From NCBI GenBank assembly GCA_037042185.1, contig JAXQJY010000029.1, positions 124,001 through 188,000 on the forward strand: a stretch of DNA of 64,000 nucleotides, given 5' to 3'. The stretch comes from Sordariomycetes sp. S80-01Y. Its lineage: Eukaryota; Ascomycota; Sordariomycetes. This document shows positions 12,555-22,400 of this stretch, one piece after another. Position 1 is the first letter of the stretch; the number at the start of each line of letters is the position of its first letter. A program made the position numbers and the translations under genes. The notes beneath the pieces were generated by a model. That model had not been told where the DNA came from, did no database searches, and worked only from the letters and a program-made list of their open reading frames with translations.

Positions 12555-13403
12555 ATGGGCAACGACGGAGGCTCGATTCCCAAACGCCGAGAGCTGGTCA
12601 AGGATGCCGCCCGCGCAGCTACTCTGTCCGAACTCAAAGCAACAGCGCTTGAATCGCTCGCCCACGCCTGGTCGCATTGCGCTCTGTCCGGCGACCCGAT
12701 CGACCTCGATTCCGTTGTATCCGACTGGCGCGGTCGCCTATACAGCTACGAAGCCGTTCTCACAGGTCTCGCGTCCGACAACGATGACGGCGACTCGACA
12801 CAGGTCACGCCTTCGTCCCTCGGGATCAGGTCGCTCCGCGATGTCGCAAAACTCAAGTTTAACAAGACGGGCGACAAGTGGACCTGTCCCATCTCGATGA
12901 AAGAGCTAGGCCCAAGCACAAAGACTGTCTACATAGTGCCATGTGGGCATGTGTTTGCAGAGGCTGCGATGAAGGAGATCAAAGAGAAGGCTTGCCCCGA
13001 GTGCTCGGAGGAATTCAAGGAGGAGAATACCATCACCATTCTGCCAACAACCGATAAGGAAACCGAACGGCTGCAACAGAGGATGGAGGGCTTACGTGCG
13101 GCTGGACTGACGCATACGCTCAAGAAGGACAAATCGGAGAAGAAGAAGAAACGCAAGGCGGGCGAATCCAATGGCATTGCGAATCACGAAGGGAAAAACG
13201 GCGAGTCAAACGGGGCCAAGAAGGATGATGGTCCAAGGGCGACAAATGGCATCAACAACTCCTCGGCGGCCTCAGTAACTGCAAAGGTCATGGCAGAGCA
13301 AGAGGAGAGGAACAAGCGCCGCAAGCTGGCGGCCGACTCTGCACCCAAGAGCGTCTCCGTCGGGAGATCGACTCCCCAGAGCCTACAGATGGGAAAGACC
13401 TGA
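12555..13403 (+). CDS. rtf2: Replication termination factor 2 (RTF2-type RING protein)
   Basis: Single exon, 282 residues. The start at 12555 was chosen because it yields MGNDGGSIPKRRELVK, the conserved RTF2 N-terminus; the frame stays open upstream to 12312 but that part has no conservation I recognise. A degenerate RING follows: KWTCPIS, then VPCGHVFAE and CPECSEEF, a zinc fold in which not all ligands are kept. The C-terminal half is Lys-rich (KKDKSEKKKKRKAGES) and looks like a disordered nuclear-localising tail. Rtf2 acts at stalled replication forks, and in fission yeast at the site-specific fork barrier RTS1. Divergent from TOR. Confidence 0.93.
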   Translation: MGNDGGSIPKRRELVKDAARAATLSELKATALESLAHAWSHCALSGDPIDLDSVVSDWRGRLYSYEAVLTGLASDNDDGDSTQVTPSSLGIRSLRDVAKLKFNKTGDKWTCPISMKELGPSTKTVYIVPCGHVFAEAAMKEIKEKACPECSEEFKEENTITILPTTDKETERLQQRMEGLRAAGLTHTLKKDKSEKKKKRKAGESNGIANHEGKNGESNGAKKDDGPRATNGINNSSAASVTAKVMAEQEERNKRRKLAADSAPKSVSVGRSTPQSLQMGKT

Positions 13404-13860
13404 AATCGAGCGCAGAAAAAACACACATACCCGCCGCTCAAGTCACTACGCTCTGTCACCTTTGTAGGCTCGCCAAGCTTGCTCTGCCACCCGATTCCAG
13501 CCGAAGTTGAGCGTTCGTACTCAGTACGTTACCTCGACTTGCCAACAAAGCGTATACCAAGACGCTCACAGGTCATCTTCGGGGATGCAATCAGCAAGAA
13601 CTGAAACCCCGGCGCAGCACCTATTTGCCTGTACTTTCGCCGACGGTCCCAAGTGAACTACCGGACAACAAAGCCAGGTCAAGCTACAGTTTGCAGAGTC
13701 CTTCGGGTTGCTGTCAAGACGACTAAGAGCTCATAGGCCGAGTGAACAAAGCACTGCCAGAGCTCCCTCGACGTGAGGAGAGAGCCATAGAGAAAGTCAT
13801 GTGGAATGATACACTTATTACTTTCATCTCTACTGAATCCTAATTCGTCGCATTCCGTGA
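13404..13860. other. Intergenic region, convergent 3' ends
   Basis: Lies between the 3' end of RTF2 and the 3' end of the Zn2Cys6 gene. I see no gene; part of it (13723-13839) could be a last exon of the regulator if an alternative intron is used. Confidence 0.5.
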
Positions 13861-15742
13861 TCATGTCCGTAAGAAGACTTTTCTTACTTGCCATTCGACC
13901 TCTCCGGGCTTCGGGTCCTCAAACGTCGTTAACCACACGCCGCCCTTTCTACTCGCCCCTATGAGCACGTTCTTGATCCTGTTCTGCTCCAGCACCCCGT
14001 GTGGCACCTCCAGCATGGCCGGGTCAACGTTGGTCAAGGTCGCAGTCGTCTCCAGTTCCTGAGCCTGAGGGCTTGCGCTTTCTGAGCCGTCCGTCATGGG
14101 GTGGTCCAGGGAGGTCGCGTGTCCGAGGTCGCTGAGTTGGTCCTCGTTGAAATCGACGGTGGGCTTCTTGAGCCGCGGCGGCTGGGTCAGGGGCACGCGC
14201 AGCTCCGAGTCATCGTGCCAGTAGCCCTCACGGCCGAAGAGGGAGGACAGATCGTGTTCGTACACTCCGGCATCGTCGCGTTGCTCTTCGATCCTGATGA
14301 CCCAGCTCGCAATGATCACAAGCTCGTGGCCCGTCCAGAGATTCTCCCTCCTTCGCTTGACCTCGTCCCTGTCCAGCAAGCGCACGGCTGCTCGCCTCAG
14401 CAGGGGATGTCGACACTTGGTCGCCGTCCAGTACACGGGCGCCAGGATTTCCGTCTCGAAGGTGAAGGCGGCGTCTTCTCTCTGCAAGGAGCCTGGGGCT
14501 GCGATGGCGGATGACGCGTATGATATGATGGCCGCAAAGTCCGAGTTGTACTGATCGTAGGCGAGTTCAGACGGCGAAAGAGCCATCGATACGTAGACGC
14601 GTGCCGCGTGATACCACAAATATAGCAGATCCTGCGTAGCCTTTGAGTTGGTCGTCTGTGAGACCTGATCCGATTTCCAGAGTGTGAAGGCGGCATTCCA
14701 TCGCGTCAACTGGGTCAGAAACTTTTGCTGCGTCTCCTCGAACATGTGAAGCTGCCACGGCTCCATGGGCATGTAGCAAGCTGGCTTCGCCTGCGTGGTG
14801 AATGCCAGTCCTTCGTCTACGATGTGGTATAGCACATCCCTAGCTTCCTGTATACTTTCCAATACTAGCGGCTGCGTCCCCTCCCCGAAGGTCAGATGCC
14901 TCGGGATCGGCTCTGGCCTTACTGCGAAGAGGTAGCTGGCCAGGCTCAGCCTAGCGTATATGGGTACGAGGACCTTGCGCACCATGTCCAAGGCTGGGCT
15001 TTGTCCCGTAAACCCGCTCATCTTTGACAGTATCATGCGTCCTTGCATAATGTGCAGCTGGGCTGCAGCCTCATACTTCATCAGAAACTCGATGCAGACG
15101 AAGAGCACGCACACGAGGAGTGGTATCGCAGCAGGCTCGCGTCCACCGCCCATATTGTACTCCCTCATAGCCGTGATGGCTTTTCCGTATTCCTGAAAGG
15201 CAAAGTTCCCTCCGCTCTTCCTAACGCCCCAGTCATCGCCTTCACAGACGCTCTCATGCAGCGAACTCAGCGCCAACACAGCATGGCGAACGGCTGGCTC
15301 CGTGACGGCGAGCCTAATCACAATACCGCTCCAAAACTCATCGCCCTTGAGCGTGATGCCTCCCAGAAGAGCCGACGACCGCGACTTGAAGAAATCGAAC
15401 GCGCGCATTTCATTCGGTGTGTTCAGCTCCGGCACTGGCGAGGGTGACTTCAACCGCGAGGCGCGCGGCCTGAGCACGGGATAGCCATCGCATTTGCGCC
15501 CTGTCTTGACACATCGCAGACAGAACGGTTTGGCTTCGTCACATTTGACTTTGCGGATCCTGCTACTTGTTAGTCGCAGGCTTAGGCGTCCGAGGGCAGG
15601 GAACAACAGACTTGCACGTCACGCAACCAGTGCGGACTTTTCTATTACCTTTGCGTCCCGACGATGTTCCCCGCGAATTAGGGCTGTGGCTTGAGACGAG
15701 AGTTTGGTCTTGCGCTGAGCTGATGGACGAGGTATCAGACAT
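13861..15742 (-). CDS. Zn(II)2Cys6 fungal transcription factor
   Basis: Two exons, complement(13861..15559, 15612..15742), encode 609 residues. The 52-nt intron (branch site GACTAAC, acceptor CAG) splits the zinc cluster: exon 1 ends RTGCVTCK and exon 2 opens with IRKVKCDEAKPFCLRC, giving C-x2-C-x6-C-x6-C-x2-C-x6-C at about residues 39-66. The joined motif strongly supports this model. The middle region (about 90-480) is helical with a fungal-TF-like pattern, and the C-terminus holds an acidic stretch. It is expected to be a nuclear DNA-binding regulator; targets are unknown. An alternative 48-nt intron (13840-13887, donor GTAAGA) would replace the last nine residues (VRKVFLRT region) with a different tail ending at 13723, so the C-terminus is not certain. 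Confidence 0.9.
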
Positions 15743-16576
15743 GGCTAGGAGGCGCCGGTGTATATTTCGAAGTCAGACACGTCAATTGGGCGGTACAATT
15801 GTATTGAGGAAGTATGAGGACAAAGTCAAATCCGTTCCCACGTCGAGGTGCTGATCCTCCTTTATGAATCACCGTTGATGGAAAGCTCCGTCTCATGTTG
15901 TTGAAGGATTCCCTGCGCCCTGTCATCTGCGCCAAACCTCGCCGATTCGGGGTTGGCGGTCTGGCGGCGCAGCAGCCACGCTGCCGCGCCATAGCCCTGG
16001 CATTTCATGGTTGACACGGCACTGTACTCCGTTGGCTACATCTGGTGATTATCTGGAGAGATCACAGACTCGGGGATCTGACCGCCGATGGATTGGACGA
16101 CAAAGGTTTGCTCAGACACTGTGGCTAGCATTGCTGTCAAGGGCGGCGTTTTGACCACACTCTGTACAACCATTTGAATACCTCGCCCACCCATCCGGAC
16201 CGCGCGCTAGGACCTGTCAATGCCGGTGTTGCTTGGCGTCGAAGGGGTCCAACGGCTGATCAGCCCTACAAGGACACTTCAAGGACACTTCGAGAAGGCA
16301 ATTGCGCTTGGTCTTTCTGGCATCGGGATCCATTTCGTGGAGACAGAGAAATCACCTTGGTCAGCCGCTTCCCATTTCGTGCATTCACTGTGGAGGACGC
16401 CGCAGGATTGGCTCGCTCGGATTTGAGAAGCTCGCATCGGATATGCCACCCCTGTCAAGTAAGTACCGGGGTAAGCGTCGAGACACCGCCGCTCTGCCAT
16501 CAGTGCTTCTATAATTAACCCGAGACAGGACTCTGATATATGATCCAGTACAGACAGTATTTCACGGATCTGCACC
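15743..16576. other. Intergenic region
   Basis: Between the Zn2Cys6 start and the DUF4246 stop. I see no gene. The only structure noted is a perfect 11-bp tandem duplication at 16270-16291. Confidence 0.55.
16270..16291. repeat. 11-bp perfect tandem duplication
   Basis: The unit AAGGACACTTC occurs twice head to tail. It is short and probably replication slippage; no function is implied. Confidence 0.8.
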
Positions 16577-18894
16577 TCAATGCTCGCAGAAGTTGTACTC
16601 CGGCTTCAGCCATCCCGCCTCGTGGGCCTTGCCAACGTAGGTCCTCTCGTCCATCAACTTCTGCCGATGCTCCCTCGCTTCATCGAGCCCCATGAGGCTC
16701 CCCGGCACCGTAAGATGTCTCTTCAGGCTGTCTCCAGCCCTCACATGCCTCTCCCACCAATCTGCCTGCTGGGGCGGGACGTTTGCCGTGGACAGTATAC
16801 GTTGGTGAGGATCGATGAGCCACAGAGCGATGAATTGGCGATGGCCCGGCTTCGATTTGTCTCGGAGACTAAATGGCGAGACACGATGTTGACTATTGCT
16901 GGGGTCAGCCTGTTCTATCGCAATTGAGTCACAGCGCGGGAAACTTACAAGACATTCGGGAAAGCCAGTACTCGGCCCTGGCGAGTCTTAACGTCTCCGA
17001 ACGTTTGCAGGCAAGCATCCGGCAAACCACCCGAGTTCCCGAGAGAGACCCCAAACACCCTTTCCAGCCAGTTGTACTCATCCTGGCCGGTCTGGATCTT
17101 ATCGCTGACGTACGAATCCGTAGACATGCGGAATGCGAGCTTCGAGTCCGTGACATTCTCGCAGCCAACGTAGTAGAGCGCAGTAGCACAGATGCGCTCA
17201 TTCATCTGGCCCTCGATCTGTAACAGTAAGCCTCACAGCCTTGCAGTTCGACACGAGCAAGCTTACATGCCAGCCCCCACCCGGGAAGTCGGGCTTCTCC
17301 GGGGTCAGCTCGATGCTGGCCATCTTGACAATGATTTGCAGCCCGTTTGCCTTGAACATCTCACGAATGCTCTTCGTAGGGGTATAATCCACGGGTGCAT
17401 AGCTCTTTGGCTCTGGATAGATAGCTGCGCGGTGGCGCTCCCACTTCGCCTCGGCCAAGGCTTCATCGGAAATGTTTGGCTTTGACACCGTCTCGCCCGT
17501 CTCTTCGCCATGATAGTCGGAAGCCTCATCTTCCAGTTGTTGACGCTGAAAAGAGATCTTCTCCTCGAGTTCTTCAAGATCGTCATCGGAAAGCTCCGCA
17601 TCCGACGCCTTCCAGTATTCGAGGTCGAAAGGCACCCACTTGTCCTCGTCACTGTCCCTGCAGTAACGTGCTTAGTGACGTTACTTTACGATTCGGCAAG
17701 GAGACTTACGATGCACTTCGGATCTTCTCAAAACGCGTATCCTGTCGGCCGGCCCGACCGAGAGTGGGAGTGCTATCGTTCCGTCTAATGAAGTCCTTGC
17801 TGTATTCCTGGAGACACTGATCCCAGGCTGGGATGACCGCGTCAACGAGCTTCTCGATTGTTCTGTACATGGCGGAGTACCTTTCCGGATCGAGGTTGTT
17901 GATGTAGCTGGCGAAGCGGGGTTTTCCATCATCATCAAGTGAGACTGTCGAGGGCAGCCACTGGTAGGTCGAAGACCACAACTCAGGGGGTACCTTTCCG
18001 CTACCAATGTTGTAACTGGGTCTCCAGCTCCTCATATGTGGCTCCGGCTGCTCCACGGGTGTTTGTTTTGGTGTGGGCTGACCCTTGAGAGCAAGGGAGA
18101 TAGAGTTATCCGTCCCCACGATTTCTTCCTGGAAGTACGACGACCGGCCTTGGGCAGTTAGCAATGTATTTCACATAGTTTAGAAGCTCGGCGTACCCCA
18201 GACCAATGGGTACATCGAGGGATGAACCAGGTTCAGTTGCTGCCCCTCGCTGCCCGGATGCCAATCCTCGTTGCCCTTCAGATCAGCCTTGAGTTTCTCG
18301 AAGGCTCGACCGATCTCGTGATGAAGCGACTGCGGGATCAATGTATCAGATTTGACTACAGTGTTGGCTGCGCTGTCCAGTGTTGGGGTCAGGTTAGTGT
18401 CCCGGAAATACTTCGCCTTGTCTCGCAGTTCAGCAATACACTATTGATCATGTGTCAGAAAGTCCAATCATTAGTGTTGTCAGACGACGTACATATTCGA
18501 AGCACGCTTCCGACATAATTCTGCCGTGCTCCGGGAACGGTATCTTCTCCGTCCGCTTCTCCCACATGATCCTGTTGTAGAGCGCATGCTCGTCCGACTC
18601 AAGTGCCTCCTGCTTCCACTTCGCCACGATGTCATCATCAAGGACCTTCTCGTGCCATCGTTCTTTGTCGGTAATCTTGTCCATGAGCATCATCATGGCA
18701 ACCTCGCGCATCTGGAGTATCCGCGATCCGCTATTGCGAAGCTCGGAGCTGGCGCCGATGGGGTAGAAACAGGGGGGTGGCTTGTCATTGTCCTTTTCGG
18801 ACTTGCTGTAGATACGATCCCAGTCATCAATGCGGTGGCGAAGTTCCATGTTCAAGCCTGGGTAGAGGAACCCCATGTTGTCGACGGCTGCCAT
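16577..18894 (-). CDS. DUF4246 family protein, six exons
   Basis: Complement(16577..16892, 16949..17217, 17267..17657, 17710..18148, 18197..18440, 18493..18894) encodes 686 residues; five introns of 48-56 nt, each with GTAAG/GTACG donors. Family marks are the N-terminal YPGLNMELRHRID, MREVAMMMLMDKITDK, the joined GGGWHIEGQMNERICATALYY, and QHRVSPFSLRDKSKPGHR near the end. These match DUF4246 (PF14033), common in filamentous fungi, with no assigned role. H492, E494 and H584 with a downstream Arg form an HxE...H pattern like that of Fe(II) oxygenases; this is inference. The start at 18894 was preferred because a TATAAAT lies 63 bp upstream; an in-frame ATG at 19002 would lie upstream of that box. 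Confidence 0.88.
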
Positions 18895-18956
18895 TGGTGT
18901 GACCGAAGAACCAGGTATGCGTGATGATGGAAGGCAGACTATGTCGGCAGCGAATG

Positions 18957-18963
18957 ATTTATA
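18957..18963 (-). promoter_or_regulatory. TATA box of the DUF4246 gene
   Basis: TATAAAT on the minus strand, 63 bp upstream of the chosen ATG at 18894. Its position argues against a start further upstream at 19002. Confidence 0.5.
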
Positions 18964-19446
18964 GCCCAGGCAAGTACGGGGAAGTCTGGCTTTAAATGGC
19001 AACTCGGCAACTTATCCGTATTAGCGTGAGAGCAGTTGCGTGAAATTGAGTGATGCCGAAGAATTGCTAACTCGACCAGGCAGCAATTGGCCAATCGGTG
19101 CAAGTCCTTGATTCGCCCGGCCAACATTCGAGGTTCTCACTTTTGACTACAGGAGCGTGGCATAGCGATGAGGCCTGTAGAAAGACCACAGGAACACAGG
19201 GTTTTGAACTCCAAAGAAAAAAACAGTGTCAGTTGTCAGTCTAGAAGCCTCTCTCACGAGATCTTGACGCTTCTAACCGAAATATGTCTGGTTGTGATGT
19301 GGAATGTGTCGCGGATGTTCCCGCCAAGTCCTGCTGGTAGGCAACATCCCCAATTTTGATGGCTGCGCCGTACACTATCGACGCTCCGTGAAGCCATTTC
19401 AAGCACTAACCCCCCTGACCCGTCTCCGGGCGTGAGCCGCCGTGAA
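18964..19446. other. Intergenic region
   Basis: Between the DUF4246 promoter and the end of the large ankyrin gene. I see no gene or notable structure. Confidence 0.5.
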
Positions 19447-22400
19447 TCAAACCAGAACCCACACGTTGGATGTTGACTCGTCTTTGCAACCTTCACTTTG
19501 ATACCAGTCAATGATGTCCTTCGCCCCACATCTCGCAGCGACATCCAGTGCCGTCTGTTTGTTTCCATCTTCAACTCTCGGATTCAACCCCTTGTTCATC
19601 ATGTGTTTGAATCTTGAAAGCCGTTTGTGTTCGCTCGATGTGGCTATGACGTGCAGTAAAGTCTTTCCATCGTTGTCAATGGCCTTGAAATCAACTCCTA
19701 GAGAATCAAGCATGTCTAACAAATGCCATTCTCTAGCATCATCCGCGGGCCTCTTGCGGGCTAGCTGTAACCTCACCTCCGGAAGATGGGCCCCGAAAAA
19801 GTAGAACACTGGTGTTTGCCCTCGCGCGTTCACAGCATTGACATCTACACCTGTCGACACGAGGTGATTGAACAGTCTCTGGCCATCCTCGTGGTGTAGA
19901 TCTTCCCCCTTCTTAAGGTGCAATGCTCGGCCTGGCACAGTGTAGAAATCCGGAATAGACCATGCGTTGGCCAGCAGCATATGTAGAACCGAATCGCCAT
20001 TCTTTGTTTTGGCATGAGGGTCTGCACCTCTTGTGAGTAGTAAAAGTGCGATCTCGTCCCTTGATTGCTCGTCGCGGTCGACGGCCAGAGCTTGGTGCAA
20101 AGCCGTCCTCCCCTCAAGGTCACGCTGGGTGACAAGCTCAGGATTCTGCGCCGTTATGCGTTCAAAGACCTCCAGATCCCCTGTTAAATGGTGCAAAGCA
20201 TTACGTCCCTGATCATCTGTGGCATTTATTTCGGCTCCGAGCTCGAGCAACTTGAACACAGCATGATTGGAAGCCGTACTGCAGGCGACGAGCAACAATG
20301 TCGCACCCTCATGATCTCGGTTTTCCAGGTCCAAGCCTTTGAACTGCAGGAGACTTTCTGGGAAGTCTCCCTTCCTCCTGGGGCTCCGCATGATGGCATG
20401 CATCATGGGCATGTCTTCGTAGCGAAGTCTAGGGTCCGCACCATACTCCAAAAGAAGCGCGAGAGCCTCTAAATTGCGAGGCAAGTCGAGAGCAGCATAA
20501 TGTAGAGCATACATATCATCTATAATGACATTGTCCTCATTGTTTGTGTTTTTCTGATGGTGCTGACGACTTCTGACTCGGTCTTTTTCCTTTTCGGCAA
20601 GTTGATGTCTCGTATTTGGATCCGCACCATTGGCTAGTAACCTCTCGAGTTGAGAGACGTCACCCCCTTCAATAGCCATGCGAAGGTCATACTGAGTTGG
20701 AACCGCTCCGTAATCCATGAGGAGTCTGAGCAGGTCTTTGTTGCTACCACAGTTGCTCAGCAGAGTGTAGTGCCGGCGGAAACCCGGACTATCGTCTGGA
20801 ACATTTGGATTGCAACCCAGGGCAAGTAGTCGCTCTAGGTCGGCAATGCATCGAGCGTATTCTTTAAAGTTTTTAGAAAGGGCTGTTGTCCCTTGGTCGT
20901 TTCGCGAGTTAACGTCGGCACCCTCTTCGATGAGATGAGGCAAAGCTTCGTGGAGGTGCCACCAACATCCTTTCTGGACACAGGTATGAACGGCCACGCT
21001 TAATGCATGTGACATCCTTTCGGGCATGCCCAATACATCGAAACCAGCCTTCAGGGCTCGAACAAGGAAGCGAACAGTGCCCAAATTTGGTATGTCGCGT
21101 TTGCAAGCATGGATTAGAAGTGAGTCGTACTGGCCCAACCACTTGTGCCTCGTTTGGTTCATCTCGACCTCCGCCTGGACGATTGTCTGCGGGTTCATGT
21201 CGATCAGATCTCTCAGCAACATCCAATTCCCAGTCTCAGTCATTTCGAGGAAGAACTGCTGTCTGCGGCTGCTATAATCAGGCGCATCAAGATTTTGCTG
21301 GTTGGCCCACCACTTCTTCAGGCCAAGCTGGTTTCTCTTGTGTAGGAGATCCGCCAGGGTGCCATCATGCCTATTGCAGCATGACCTCGGCTCGGTAGCT
21401 AGGAAATCCTTTCTTTTGTGTAGTATCCGCTTCATCTGGTCTGTCAGGTCCAAGTCCCAGATGTCGAAGCGACGTAAAGAATCGAGTGCGTAACTATTCC
21501 CATTCTCACTTGCGCATTCCATCGCCTCCCACAGCATCGGGGCTCCTATGTCGATCGACCAGAGTAGAGATAAGATATCCTCTAATCTGAGGTGATCTTG
21601 ATGTACTGAGTAGACCCCGGCGTGCAGGTTCTGGGCTTTGACGCGAGCAGTCGAGGAAATTCTTCCCTTCGCAGTGCAATCTTCCGCAGTGCGTCGGCGC
21701 GTAGTCTCAAAGTCTCCAAAATTACTGCAGCCGTGCCAGGCAGAACCTTCAAAGTCTTCAACTTTGACGACAGCGCCAGCGTCAAGAAGCATTTGCACTG
21801 TTTCTAGGCGTCCAGAGGCGCAGGCGTAATACAGAGCCGTGTGACCCAATACATTCCTCCTTGCCACAAATTCAGCAACGAAGCGTTTTCCCTTTGCATT
21901 CCCCAGGTTCTGGAGAAGCATGCCAAGAGAGTTTCCTCTGACGAAGGCCGCGGCAATCTGAAGCGAAGTGACTCCATCATTCGTAACGCTAGACGCATCG
22001 GCTCCCGCAGAAAGAATTTTCTTGACGAGATCATCATGGCTCGTAATAGCCAAATGGAGTGGAGTTACTCCCTCGCTATCTTTGATGTCGATATCGAAAC
22101 TCTGTTTCAAAAGGTAGTGTATGGGGTGATGCACCAGGGAAGGCTCTTCTCTCGAAGCAAGGAATCTCTTGATGGAATGATCAGGACTTGGAGGAGCTTG
22201 ATGATGTGAATCAAGTTTCTCGTTGTCAGTAGGATTGCGGTAGAGTATATGAAACAGAAACGAGGACGGGTCATCCTCCAGAATATGCTTTTCTCCGGGT
22301 ATCCAACTTGCATGGTGAAGGGGATGCTGACCATGTACATTGAGCTTCCTTTCGTCCAACCCAAAGGAGTTGATTGTGCTCGAAAGATCATACGGGAGAC

